In this document: in pieces, positions 49,433-60,031 of the stretch
Layout of the letters: each line of letters starts with the position of its first letter
How positions within the stretch are numbered: the first letter of the stretch is position 1
NCBI GenBank assembly: GCA_965200525.1
Contig: OZ241368.1
Coordinates: 6,262,001-6,326,000 of the forward strand
Direction: 5' to 3'
DNA: 64,000 nucleotides
DNA from: JANNPJ01 sp965200525
GTDB lineage: Bacteria > Actinomycetota > Actinomycetes > Actinomycetales > Kineosporiaceae
The notes under the pieces: model-generated
What the model saw: the letters and a program-made list of their open reading frames with translations, nothing else
The model's database searches: none
Told to the model about the DNA's origin: nothing
Position numbers and translations under genes: made by a program

Positions 49433-49829
49433 GTCTTCTCCAGGGGGCGGGCGGGCCAGGGCGGCCGCAGTACGACGGATCCGAACTGAGCGGTGCCGCC
49501 CGGTGGACAGCCGTAACGCTGCCTTGAGCGACACTTAATTCATGGCTCATCAAAAGGGGGTAAGGGTCAGCTCGGCTCTCTCAGGAGATTGACTCCGGGA
49601 TCGCATTGGTCGTGAAAGGTGTTGTCGGAGAATCGCCTTCGAGGTGTACCGGTGCGGCTCCGGCCGATCCCGATGTAGGACGACGTTCTCAAACAGTGAA
49701 TGTAACCATTAGTAACTTATTGCTTGAAGGCAGGTAAACAGACATTCCGGAGGATGTCAACGACAGAACCTCAGCGGAGCCTTACGCTTGGATCGCGCGA
49801 CCCCGGAGCGGGCCGCTGCCCGGCTGGAC
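49433..49829. promoter_or_regulatory. Upstream region of the beta-helix gene
   Basis: No convincing gene. On the minus strand GAATTAAGTGTCGC lies about 90-100 bp upstream of the ATG (near 49530-49543); a similar ATTAAGTGTTGAC element lies upstream of the GH64 gene (near 45722-45735). The plus strand has ATTAGTAACTTA at 49708-49719, resembling the LacI-type sites at 59975 and 63841. The interval is notably less GC-rich than surrounding genes. Confidence 0.4.
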
Positions 49830-49987
49830 CGCGTCGAGCCCAGGTGGCCCGCGTCGAGCCCGGCTGGAACCGCGTCGAGCCCGGCTGGAACCGCGTCGAG
49901 CCCGGCTGGAACCGCGTCGAGCCCGGCTGGAACCGCGTCGAGCCCGGCTGGAACCGCGTCGAGCCCGGCTGGAACCGCGTCGAGCCA
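49830..49987. repeat. 21-bp tandem minisatellite
   Basis: Unit GCGTCGAGCCCGGCTGGAACC. Six identical copies start at 49851, 49872, 49893, 49914, 49935 and 49956, flanked by a 20-bp variant at 49831 and a diverged partial copy at 49977. Because 21 is divisible by three and the unit has no stops, several frames on both strands stay open (for example repeats of VEPGWNR), but none has other coding signs. Probably a variable-number locus. Confidence 0.9.
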
Positions 49988-50329
49988 GGTGGACCAGGAC
50001 GAGCCGCGCTGGACCGAACGCCCCGGCTGGATCAGGACGAGAAGCGCTGGGCCAGGACGCCGAGAATCGCGCGCCGGCCGGCATCGCAGATCACCGACGT
50101 CGGCACCACGAGGATCCGTAGGCGGCACCGGCGCAGCGACGGGGCGGTTGTCGCGACCATCTCGCGCCGGCTCGCAAGGATGCTTCGTCTCACCCCGACG
50201 CCGTCCTGCCCTCGCGTCACCCCGCCTCAGTTACGACAATGAAACGTGTTGGTAAACAAAGCTTTTAAGTTGTCCATAGGGCATTTCGGGGCCTTGCTGC
50301 CTGACTGACGAGTATCTACACTCGAACGT

Positions 50330-52143
50330 ATGTCCATTCAATCACCACCCGCCCCGCCCATGGATCGGGCTGACTCGTCATCCTGGCTGCAGGAGTACCG
50401 CCAGTCCCTGGAGGGCATGAGCGGATACGACGTGGTCGAGCAGGCCGCACTCAATACGGCCGACATCGGCGCGGCCGAAGCCCGCCGTCTGCTCGACATC
50501 GCGCATTTGAATTCGATGCCCTGCATGGTCCCGTCGCCCCCGCGTCAGCGCAGCGGCTCGGGGGCCAGGCGGGCCAGGCGCTCACCATGTCCGTTGACCA
50601 GCACCGACCTGACCGAAGCCGAGATCGCCGCTCGTCTCAACCTTTCCGAGTCGAGGGCCGGCCAACTGGTCGCCACTTCGGTCACCGTCACCTCCCGCCT
50701 GCCACAAACGCTCATCACGCTTGCCGAAGGCCGCCTCGACATGCCCCGGGTGGAGATCATCGCCAAGCACGCCGGAGCTCTGGCCGACGAGCACTATCAG
50801 TCTGCCCGTCGAGCCGGGCTCTCGCCGGCCGTGGCCGAGGCTGCAGCGAGAGAGATCGCCGAGCGACTGGAGGAGCAGATCCTCAAGCGAGCCGTCCGGC
50901 AGACGACGGCAGGTCTGGGCAACTCGTTGTGACCACCGCAATCGCCCGGCTGGATCCTGAATACGCGTCCCGCAAGGCAGCGGAGAACGTTCGCGGTCGG
51001 TTCGTCAGCTTCCGCCCCAACCCCGCCGACGGCACCGGCGATCTCTTCGCCCGCATGCCCCTGGTCGAGGGTGCAGTCGTCTACGACTCACTCGACGCCT
51101 ATGCCAGGTTGCTGCGCTCCCAGGGCGACGAGCGAACCTTGGATCAACTTCGCACCGACACCCTCTCCTACCTGGTCATCCATGGTCACCTCCCCGAGCA
51201 CGACCCGCACCGACCACAGTCCCAGGACCAGCAGCACGACCAGCAGCACGACCGGGGCCGGGGCCAGCGGCAGGATCAGCACCAGGACCGGGGCCAGCGG
51301 CAGGACCAGCACCAGGACCGGGGCCAGCGGCAGGATCGGGGCCAGCGGCAGGACCGGGGCCAGCGGCAGGACCAGCACCGGGACCGGGACCATGACCGGG
51401 ACCAGAAGCATGACCATCACCAGCACCAGGACCGGGATGCTGCCGACGACTTCGATCCGGAGTCGGTGATCGTGATCCCGGAGGTCGACCCCGCCACCGG
51501 CGATGTGCCCTACGACCCTGACGGCGAACCTGGCCCCGACGTCTGCACCTGCGACGGCCACGATGAGCCCGACGACTGAGGAAGCTCGTCCTCGTCGGGA
51601 ACCTCCGCCGGCCAATCTGCGCAAGCTCCTCGGCCGGCGAGGGCGGGCAGCCGAGACAAGCCTGGCTCGTCCGGCTCCGCGGTGGCGGCCAGAGTGAACA
51701 TCACCACCAACCTCGAGACCCTGCTCGGCCTGGCCAACGACCCGGCCGCACTCGAAGGCCACGGGCTGATCACCGCCGCCGTGGCCCGAGCCCTCGCATT
51801 CGCCGAGGGGAGCACCTGGCGCCGCCTGGTCACCGACCCGGTCGACGGGCAATTGCTGGACTACGGGCGCACCGTCTACGCCCCGCCGGCACCGCTGCGC
51901 AAGCACGTCCGGGCCCACGACGTCACGTGTCGAACTCCGAACTGTCCCCAGCCCGCCGTCCGCTGCGACCTTGACCATCTGATCGAGTACCCGGTCGGCG
52001 CCACCAGCGAAGAGAACCTCTGTGCCGAATGCCGACGGCACCACCGGCTCAAGCACGAGGGGCGCTGGACCCACCGGCTGTCGGACAACCCCGACCACCC
52101 GGCGGGAACCGTCATCATCACCAGTCCGACTGGGCACATCTAG
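50330..52143 (+). pseudogene. DUF222-HNH endonuclease family gene, frameshifted and interrupted
   Basis: The parts of a 13E12/DUF222-HNH protein are spread over two frames. Frame A (50330-50932) has DUF222 sequence (LTEAEIAARLNLSESRAGQLV, LITLAEGRLDMPRVEIIAKH). Near 50850-50935 the match moves to frame B: TTAIARLDPEYASRKAAENVR and RMPLVEGAVVYDSLDAYARLL, which then hits TGA at 51577-51579 and resumes in the same frame to 52143 with the HNH nuclease: VRAHDVTCRTPNCPQPAVRCDLDHL and LCAECRRHHRLKHEGRW. Between them is a degenerate QDRGQR repeat. At least one frameshift and one nonsense codon make it a probable pseudogene of this multicopy family. An inverted repeat CGAGT-N6-ACTCG (50309-50324) precedes the start. 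Confidence 0.8.
51250..51440. repeat. 18-bp degenerate tandem repeat inside the DUF222-HNH pseudogene
   Basis: Variants of CAGGACCGGGGCCAGCGG recur about eight to ten times, encoding QDRGQR/QDQHQDRGQR. It sits in the linker between DUF222 and HNH domains, where family members normally have variable-length spacer, and shows active expansion. Confidence 0.8.
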
Positions 52144-52619
52144 CTCAGCCATCGACCGAAGATCGGCCGCACCGCGGCCGACGAGCAGATCGGGGGTTCG
52201 GACAAGGGCAGGCCCGCTGCTCCTGCTGACGATCCCACCGGGTCGTACGGGACCGGTCGCGACCGGGAGGAGCCGAGCAGCACCGAGGGCCATGGCTTCC
52301 GCGTCGATGAAGCGCGGTGAAGCTGGGTGGAGCCGCTGATCTTGGGGAGCCGCCGTTCTGACCGCCGGCTCGCTCTTCCTCCTTCACTGGCCGGCCGCTT
52401 CACCGGTGAACGACGTGAACTTGACCTCGACCGCCGTGCGGGCCCGTGCGTCGGCCGGACGAGCGCGGCCGCGACGTCTTCGGGGATCGAGCAAGATCTC
52501 CTTCTGCGGCAACAGGGTGAGCCGGGCGCCCCGACCGCCCGATCAGGTCAGCGCCGGCCGGTTCGGGCGAGACCCGGAGCAGGTTCTGGTCCGGGGCACC
52601 TTCCGGTACCGGCTGCTCG
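52144..52619. other. Intergenic, no supported gene
   Basis: Between the HNH stop and the end of the membrane-protein gene. Open frames exist on both strands but have Arg/Pro-rich shadow composition and no recognisable family. A minus-strand stretch (about 52400-52530) encodes a plausible C-terminal-looking peptide ending VEVKFTSFTGEAAGQ without a start, perhaps a gene fragment. Decayed DNA is the simplest view. Confidence 0.5.
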
Positions 52620-53423
52620 TCAGCTCAGGTGGCCTTCCCAGCGGACGGTGCCGCTGCTGGTGATGACACCGAGACCGTCCCCGTCCCGCCGCCAGCGACG
52701 GCCGGCCGCGTCGTCGAAATCGATGTAGGCGATGGTCCAGTCCTCGATCTCCGGAGCGAGGTCGGGCGATCGGCTGGTGGCCTGGCCGGCCGGCTCGAGC
52801 AGCTGGAAGAAGGCCTGGTCCGGCGCGTAAGCACGGGCCGGCTGCTTGTCGACCGGCTGCTTGTCGACTGGCGGCTCCTCGGCGGGCTGCGTTTCGGCGG
52901 GCTGCTTCTCGACCGGAGGCTTCGCCAACGGCAGCTTCGTGACTGGCGGCGCCCCGGCCGGTTGCTCCGCTGCCCACACCTCCGCCGTCGGCTCCGTCAC
53001 GCCTGGGTCTTCGGGCGGCTCGGGCTTCACCGGCTCGAGGATCTCGGTCGGAGCAGTGTCCGCGGCGGCGGGAGCCGGTCGGCCAGCCGCGACAACCTCT
53101 TCGGGGGCCGCGGCCGGGAGCAGGACCCGGGGCTCGCCCTTGGTCACCGTCGCGGCCCCGGGGTCGTAGATCGGGTCGTCGTCGGCCGAGACGGTCACCA
53201 CCACCCGGCGGATCACCCCGCCGACCGGGTTGACGTAGCGCCAGGCCGGCCGGCCGGCGTCGTCCGGGGCGATCCACATGTGAAAGGCCCGGGCCTGGGC
53301 CGACACGTTCTCCAGGTGACTGCGGCGACGGTCCTGACGCCAGGCGACCGAGACGGCGGTGAGCGCTCCGACCGTTCCGACGGCTTCGAACCAGCTCGGG
53401 ACGTCTCCCCAATTCGGCGTCAT
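52620..53423 (-). CDS. Membrane-anchored protein with Pro-rich repeats, function unknown
   Basis: A 267-residue protein from ATG 53423. It starts MTPNWGDVPSWFEAVGTVGA, a hydrophobic N-terminal helix (about 8-28) followed by basic WRQDRRRSHLENV, a layout seen in many actinobacterial proteins of unknown function. About 45-110 is a folded domain (RYVNPVGGVIRRVVVTVSAD). About 120-215 is Pro/Glu/Lys-rich with repeats such as EKQPAETQPAEEPPVDKQPVDKQPA in overlapping EKQP/DKQP units. The C-terminal WTIAYIDFDDAAGRRWRRDGDG-like segment (quoted in part) recurs in such proteins. It lies 41 bp downstream of the Ser/Thr kinase on the same strand and may be a partner or substrate. Confidence 0.65.
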   Translation of the reverse strand: MTPNWGDVPSWFEAVGTVGALTAVSVAWRQDRRRSHLENVSAQARAFHMWIAPDDAGRPAWRYVNPVGGVIRRVVVTVSADDDPIYDPGAATVTKGEPRVLLPAAAPEEVVAAGRPAPAAADTAPTEILEPVKPEPPEDPGVTEPTAEVWAAEQPAGAPPVTKLPLAKPPVEKQPAETQPAEEPPVDKQPVDKQPARAYAPDQAFFQLLEPAGQATSRSPDLAPEIEDWTIAYIDFDDAAGRRWRRDGDGLGVITSSGTVRWEGHLS

Positions 53424-53464
53424 TCGGACACGGTAGTCGGTGCCTCCGGACGCCGGCGCGCGGG

Positions 53465-54892
53465 TCAGCCGTGACTCGAGTCGTCTCCGGTGATCGCGTC
53501 GACGATGTTGCCCCAGACGTCGTCCACCGTCGTCGAAGCCTTGTCGGCCGCCGCCCGGGCCAGCTTGCGAGCCTGCCTGCGAGCCGCCTTCTCGGCCTTG
53601 GTGATCTCGTGGTGAGCGTGGTCCTTGAGATCGGCGGTGGCGTCGTCCTTGGCCTTGGTGACCGCGTCCTGCACGTGTTCGGTGGCCACCCGGGCCGGGT
53701 TCGGCTTCGGCGCCACGGTGGCCGCCGGCGAACCGGCGCTCGCGACCGTGCCCGGGCTCGAGCCGCCGGAGCCCGGGTGCAGGGGCCCGAGCAGCAGGGC
53801 CGCACCGATCACGCCCACCGCGCCTGCCCCGACTAGCAGCCGCCCGCCCGACCGGCGCGACCGGGGCGGGACCAGCGGGCTGAGCGGTTCCGGCGCCGCG
53901 ATTCGCCCGGTCGGCCCGATCCACCCGATCGGCCCGGCCGGCTGGGCGGGGCGAGCGGGCCCGGCGGTGCCGACCAGTTCGCTGGGCGGGACCGGAGCCG
54001 TGACGACGAGCGCGGGCACCGAGGACGGTTGCGACCTCGGCGGCGCGACCAGGCCCGGGCTCGCCGGTGGCCCGGAGGCACTCAGGATCCGGCGCAGCTG
54101 ACGGGCCACCTGAGCGGCGGTGGGCCGGTCCTGCGGCTGGGCCGCCGTCATCACCTTGAGCAGCTGGCCCCAGGCGGGCGAGAAGTTCTCGTTCAGCCGG
54201 GGCGGGTTGGTCAGCCGGGCCAGCGCCACGGCTCCGGGCGCTCCGGTGTAGACCGGCGCCCCGGTCAGGGCCTCCATCAGCACCAGGGCCAACGAGTAGA
54301 TGTCGCTGGCCACTCCGACCGGCTCGCTGCGGACCTGCTCCGGCGACAGGTAGCCGACGGTGCCGAACATCACCCCGGTGGACGTCGCCGGCGAGACACT
54401 GTCGACCAGCCGGGCGATGCCGAAGTCGGCCAGCTTGACCCGCCCGTCGTCGGCCAGCAGCACGTTGGCCGGCTTGATGTCGCGGTGGACCAGCCGGCGC
54501 TCGTGCACGTAGTCGAGGGCGTCGGCGACCCGGGCCCCGATCGAGGCGACCAGGCCCGGCTCGATCCGGACGCCGCGACAACGCTCGCTCAGCGGCGCCC
54601 CGACCACCAGCTCCATCACCAGGTAGGGCTCGTCGTCCTCGGCCGCGGCATCGAGAACGGTGATCAGCCCGGGATGACTCAGACCGGCCAGGATCCGGCC
54701 CTCGGCGGAGAACCGGGCCAGCCACTCCGGGTCGGTGGCCAGTTCGTGCAGCCGCTTGACGGCCACGTAGCGGTCGACCTGTGTGTCCCAGGCCCGCTGG
54801 ACCACACCCATGCCACCTCGGCCGATGACCTCGCCGAGCAGGTACCGGCCACCCAGCAGGTCGGGCCGGCCGTTCTGCGAATCCCCCATCAT
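53465..54892 (-). CDS. PknB-type Ser/Thr protein kinase with C-terminal membrane anchor
   Basis: A 475-residue kinase from ATG 54892 (GAGGTGGGAG just upstream; GTG 54901 and ATG 54889 are alternatives). Kinase domain about 17-270: glycine loop GRGGMGVV, Lys46 in VAVKRL, catalytic HRDIKPANVLL (D138), DFG 156-158 and activation segment TSTGVMFGTVGYLSPEQV. A Pro-rich juxtamembrane linker precedes one TM helix (about 358-380, LLVGAGAVGVIGAALLLGPL). The about 95-residue external tail is charged and helical (KAKDDATADLKDHAHHEITKAE cut to KAEKAARRQARKLARA), with no PASTA repeats, so the sensor differs from PknB. Confidence 0.92.
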   Translation of the reverse strand: MMGDSQNGRPDLLGGRYLLGEVIGRGGMGVVQRAWDTQVDRYVAVKRLHELATDPEWLARFSAEGRILAGLSHPGLITVLDAAAEDDEPYLVMELVVGAPLSERCRGVRIEPGLVASIGARVADALDYVHERRLVHRDIKPANVLLADDGRVKLADFGIARLVDSVSPATSTGVMFGTVGYLSPEQVRSEPVGVASDIYSLALVLMEALTGAPVYTGAPGAVALARLTNPPRLNENFSPAWGQLLKVMTAAQPQDRPTAAQVARQLRRILSASGPPASPGLVAPPRSQPSSVPALVVTAPVPPSELVGTAGPARPAQPAGPIGWIGPTGRIAAPEPLSPLVPPRSRRSGGRLLVGAGAVGVIGAALLLGPLHPGSGGSSPGTVASAGSPAATVAPKPNPARVATEHVQDAVTKAKDDATADLKDHAHHEITKAEKAARRQARKLARAAADKASTTVDDVWGNIVDAITGDDSSHG

Positions 54893-54950
54893 CACTCCCA
54901 CCTCACCAACACGCTAACTCAGGGAGCGCGGCCCGGCCACGGGTGATACG

Positions 54951-55823
54951 TCACGGTCTTGCCACAGGTGCGACGGCGTAGATGGTGCGGGCCAGCTGAA
55001 CCAGCTCGGCCCGCAACGCCGGCGGGTCGTCGCGCCACCAGGCCAGCCAGACCGGCAGCGGCGGCACGTCCCGGACCGGGCGGAACACGACCCCGGGCCG
55101 GGGGTACTGGGCCATGGTCGCCTCGCTAGTCATGCCCACCGCCTGGCCGGCCGCGATCTGGGTCAGCCACTCGTCCACCGATCGGCTCTCCCGGAACTCG
55201 GCCGGCATCGTCGCGGGCGACCAGAGGTCGGTGGTGGTGGTGCCGGTCCGCGCGTCCAGGGACACCGTGCGGCCGGCGAAGTCGGCCAGCCGCAGGAAGC
55301 GCCGCCGGGCCCACGGGTCGTCCTCGGCCGCGGCGGCGTACCGGGCCTCGGTGCCGATCAGGGCCAGCTCGAACCGGTGGTCGTCCAGCGGGCGCCGGAC
55401 CACGGCGATCTCGGCCGTGCCCTCGCTCAGCCCGGCGGTCAGCGAGTTGGCCTGGACGAAGACCAGCGGCGTGTCCGGGTGCTCGGCCAGCCAGCGCTTC
55501 TGCAGCGTGGTGGTGTGCCGGCCCAGGGCCGACCAGGCGAAACCCAGCCGCAGCTCGTGCCGGTCGGTGTCGCGAACCCGCTCGAGGTCGGCCACCTCGC
55601 CCAGGATCTTTCGGGCCCGGGCGATCACCCGGGCGCCGACCGGCGTCGGCGAGACCTGCCGGGTGGTCCGGCGTAGCAACCTGACCTGTAGCTCCGCCTC
55701 CAGAGCGGCGATCTGGCGGCTGACCGCGGCCTGCGACATGTGCAACTCGATACCCGCATCGGTGAACGTGCCCAGGTCGGCGATCGCGACCAGGCAGCGC
55801 AGCTGCCGCAGCTCCACACTCAT
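54951..55823 (-). CDS. LysR-family transcriptional regulator
   Basis: A 290-residue regulator from ATG 55823 (MSVELRQLRCLVAIADLGTF). The winged HTH (about 1-60) has MSQAAVSRQIAALEAELQVRL; the substrate-binding domain (about 88-285) shows LRLGFAWSALGRHTTTLQ and GTAEIAVVRRP. Divergent from an EamA exporter with 68 bp between starts, a common regulator-target layout. An upstream GTG/ATG reading to 55856 adds 11 residues into the promoter and is less likely. Confidence 0.9.
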   Translation of the reverse strand: MSVELRQLRCLVAIADLGTFTDAGIELHMSQAAVSRQIAALEAELQVRLLRRTTRQVSPTPVGARVIARARKILGEVADLERVRDTDRHELRLGFAWSALGRHTTTLQKRWLAEHPDTPLVFVQANSLTAGLSEGTAEIAVVRRPLDDHRFELALIGTEARYAAAAEDDPWARRRFLRLADFAGRTVSLDARTGTTTTDLWSPATMPAEFRESRSVDEWLTQIAAGQAVGMTSEATMAQYPRPGVVFRPVRDVPPLPVWLAWWRDDPPALRAELVQLARTIYAVAPVARP

Positions 55824-55891
55824 AACCACAGCGTATAGATCGGCCCGGTCCTGCATTATGCGGAACGCCCGGGGCCGCGCACAGTGGCTGG

Positions 55892-56842
55892 ATGAGCCCG
55901 CCGACCCCGACCGACGTGATCTCGGCCGACCTGCCCGTTCCCGGGCCGGCGCCGGTGCCCGCGGTGCCGGGCGAGCCGGCCGGCCGGGGGCGGCTGGCCT
56001 CGGCCGTGCTGACCATGCTCGGCAGCGCGGTCAGCACCCAGATCGGCGCCGGGGTGGGCGCCCATGCCTTTCCGGTGATCGGCCCGGCCGGGGTGGTCGC
56101 CGTCCGGCAACTGGTCGCCGCGTCGGTGCTGCTGCCGGTGGCCCGGCCCCCGCTGCACCGGTTCACCTGGGCCCAGTGGCGGCCCACCCTGCTGCTCGGA
56201 CTGGTCTTCGCGGTGATGAACCTTTCCCTCTACACCGCCGTGGACCGGGTCGGCCTGGGCACCGCGGTCACCCTCGAGGTGCTCGGCCCGCTGGCCGTGG
56301 GTCTGGCCGGCTCCCGCACCCGGATCGACGCGGTCTGTGCCGTGGCGGCCGGGGTCGGCGTCGTGGTTCTGGTCGCCCCGGGCCCGACCAGCGACTACTT
56401 CGGTGTCGGGGCCGGCCTGCTGGCGGCCGGTTGCTGGGCCGCCTACATCCTGATCAACCGCGTCGTCGGTGCCCGCCTGCCCGGCCTGCAGGGGCCGGCC
56501 ACGGCGTCCACGATCTCCGCGCTGGCCTACGTGCCGGTGGCGGTGGTGCTCGCCGTCCAGGGCCGGTTCACCCCGGCGGCCGTGCTCTACGCCGGCACCG
56601 CGGGCCTGCTCTGCTCGGTGGTGCCCTATGCCGCCGACGTGATCGTGCTGCGCTGGATCCCGGCCCGGTTCTTCGGGGTCTTCATGAGCGTGAACCCGGT
56701 GATGGCCGCCCTGGCCGGGATCGTCGTGCTCGACCAGGTCCTCGTCGGCCGCGAGTGGCTGGGGATCGCCACGGTCGTTCTGGCCAACGCCGTGGCGACC
56801 ACGGCCACCGCCGCGCGGAACCGGGCCGAGCCCGGACTTTGA
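55892..56842 (+). CDS. EamA/RhtA-like metabolite exporter
   Basis: A 316-residue, ten-helix DMT-superfamily transporter from ATG 55892. Two EamA repeats (about 38-165 and 175-300): FPVIGPAGVVAVRQLVAA and NLSLYTAVDRVGLGTAVTLEVLGPL in the first, GAGLLAAGCWAAYILINRVVG and ARFFGVFMSVNPVMAALAGIVVLDQ in the second. The PARFFGVFMSVNP element resembles RhtA threonine/homoserine exporters. Probably under control of the divergent LysR protein. Confidence 0.88.
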   Translation: MSPPTPTDVISADLPVPGPAPVPAVPGEPAGRGRLASAVLTMLGSAVSTQIGAGVGAHAFPVIGPAGVVAVRQLVAASVLLPVARPPLHRFTWAQWRPTLLLGLVFAVMNLSLYTAVDRVGLGTAVTLEVLGPLAVGLAGSRTRIDAVCAVAAGVGVVVLVAPGPTSDYFGVGAGLLAAGCWAAYILINRVVGARLPGLQGPATASTISALAYVPVAVVLAVQGRFTPAAVLYAGTAGLLCSVVPYAADVIVLRWIPARFFGVFMSVNPVMAALAGIVVLDQVLVGREWLGIATVVLANAVATTATAARNRAEPGL

Positions 56843-56985
56843 GCGGCAGCCGACCGTGAGCGGCAGCGGACCGGCCCGCCGACCCGGGATCGGGACCAGG
56901 TGTCCCCCGGTCGGGTGCTCGGCCCCAGTGACGTCTTAGCGTAGTCTTTCGCTACTGAGCGTGACTCGTCGTTCGAAGGGTGTCC

Positions 56986-58611
<1,626 letters not shown>

Positions 58612-58719
58612 TCACGCCCGGGTCCGGCATTCGGGGGAACCGAGAGCGTTCTCCCACCCCCGGTGACCGATTCCTGCGAATATCGGCAAGCCGAACCTGA
58701 GTCGGTCATCCTCCGTGAT

Positions 58720-58737
58720 GTGATCTCCCTCGATCAC
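58720..58737 (+). promoter_or_regulatory. Inverted repeat upstream of the LCP gene
   Basis: GTGATC (58720-58725) and GATCAC (58732-58737) flank a 6-bp spacer; a further GATCAC is at 58754-58759. It is 62 bp before the LCP start. A regulatory role is only suggested by symmetry and place. Confidence 0.3.
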
Positions 58738-58798
58738 CTCTGGGATGCTTGTCGATCACGCAGTGTAGTCAGTCGCAGTGCGGCGAAGGAGGCCAGTG

Positions 58799-59920
58799 GT
58801 GACTCCCCTGGACGAGACGCCCCCGGAGCCGGCAACCCCGGCCAAGCCCGACTTCATGGTCTGGCCCCCGATCCCGGACGCTCCGCAGCCCGGCGAGACG
58901 CCGCCGTTCCGGCGCCGGCACCGCTCGATCACCTTCCGCCTGCTCGGCATCCTGCTGGTGCTGTGCGGCCTGGTGGCCGGCGGTGGGGTGGCGGCGGTGC
59001 TGGTCTACGAACATCACCTGGACAACAACATCGGCCGGATCGGCAACCCGTTCACCGCCCTGCCCGAGAAGTCCCGGCCCAAGCCCCCCACGGACGGCGC
59101 CACCGACATCCTGATGCTCGGCTCGGACAGCAAGATCTCGGTCGAGCCGAGCGACTGGGCCACCGGCGCCCAGCACACCGATGCGATCATGATCGCCCAC
59201 ATCCCGGCCGACCGCTCACGGGTGACGGTGACCTCGATCCCGCCGGACAGCTGGGTCACCGTGCCCGGCCACGGCAAGAACCAGATCAACGCCGGCTACG
59301 CCCTGGGCGGCCCGACGCTGATGGTGCAGACCGTGGAGAGCCTGACCCACGTCCGGATCGACCACGTCATGATCGTCGACTTCGCCGGTTTCAAGGACAT
59401 CACCGACGAGCTCGGCGGCGTGCGGGTCAACGTGGCCCCGACGGCCAGCAACGCCAGTTTCGACTTCTCCCCCGGCGTCCAGACGATGGACGGCGCCACC
59501 GCCCTGAAGTTCGTCCGCCAGCGGCACAACCTGCCCGGCGGCGACTTCAACCGGGTGGCGCGCCAGCAGACCTGGATCCGGGCCGTCTCGGTGAAGACTC
59601 TGGAGCGGGGCACGCTCACCAACCCGATCAAGCTGAACCAGGTGCTCGGCTCCCTGACCAGCGCGATCTCTGCCGACGACGACTTCTCGATCGGCCGGAT
59701 GCGGTCGCTGGCGGTCTCACTGCGCGGCCTGCGGGGCGACGACCTGGCTTTCATCACCGCTCCGGTGGCCGGGACCGGCCGCAGCCCGGACGGCAAGCTG
59801 CCGATCGTCAGGCTCGACACCGACGCCAACCGGACCCTGTGGGCGGCCCTGGCCGGCGACGACATCGACCGGTGGTTGGCCGCCCACCCGACCGCGACCC
59901 GTCCGGCCACCGCCGGGTGA
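58799..59920 (+). CDS. LytR-CpsA-Psr (LCP) family protein
   Basis: A 373-residue membrane protein. GTG 58799 is chosen because GAAGGAGG lies 6 bp upstream (58785-58792); the earlier GTG 58778 would put that site inside the gene. A cytoplasmic Pro-rich N terminus (about 1-45), one TM helix (about 46-68) and the LCP domain (about 95-260) with DILMLGSDSK, TDAIMIAHIPADRSRVTV, SIPPDSWV, and KFVRQRH followed by DFNRVARQQ. The Arg/Asp residues expected to bind polyprenyl pyrophosphate are present. LCP enzymes attach glycopolymers such as teichoic acids to peptidoglycan. Confidence 0.92.
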   Translation: MTPLDETPPEPATPAKPDFMVWPPIPDAPQPGETPPFRRRHRSITFRLLGILLVLCGLVAGGGVAAVLVYEHHLDNNIGRIGNPFTALPEKSRPKPPTDGATDILMLGSDSKISVEPSDWATGAQHTDAIMIAHIPADRSRVTVTSIPPDSWVTVPGHGKNQINAGYALGGPTLMVQTVESLTHVRIDHVMIVDFAGFKDITDELGGVRVNVAPTASNASFDFSPGVQTMDGATALKFVRQRHNLPGGDFNRVARQQTWIRAVSVKTLERGTLTNPIKLNQVLGSLTSAISADDDFSIGRMRSLAVSLRGLRGDDLAFITAPVAGTGRSPDGKLPIVRLDTDANRTLWAALAGDDIDRWLAAHPTATRPATAG

Positions 59921-59974
59921 TCTCGCCCGTACCGTCGTCGAGCGGGACCGGACCGGGCACCGGCGAGGTGTGAG

Positions 59975-59989
59975 CTAACTGTTAGTAAC
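59975..59989. promoter_or_regulatory. Putative LacI-family operator at the regulator's own promoter
   Basis: CTAAC-T-GTTAG (59975-59985) continues as TAAC, giving GTTAGTAAC. The 26 bp starting GCTAAC closely match the sequence at 63840 upstream of the pullulanase. It ends 43 bp before the regulator ATG, a good place for autoregulation. Confidence 0.65.
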
Positions 59990-60031
59990 TTGAGTTATGC
60001 TCGATGTCAGTCGACAAGTGGGGGCGAGCCG

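Noticed and set aside
47123..49489. 788-aa plus-strand ORF opposite the beta-helix gene
   Set aside because: Antisense shadow; composition dominated by V/G/R/D and no motif.
49830..49987. CRISPR array
   Set aside because: Copies are contiguous with no unique spacers, and no cas genes are nearby.
49724..50255. Several ORFs of 100-170 residues on both strands over the 21-bp repeats
   Set aside because: They are open only because the repeat length is a multiple of three and lacks stops; no ribosome site or family.
52327..52728. 133-aa plus-strand ORF
   Set aside because: Arg/Pro/Ser-rich, overlaps the 3' end of the minus-strand membrane-protein gene, no ribosome site or homology I recognise.
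58720..58737. CRP/cAMP binding site
   Set aside because: GTGATC-N6-GATCAC only partly matches TGTGA-N6-TCACA; kept only as a generic inverted repeat.
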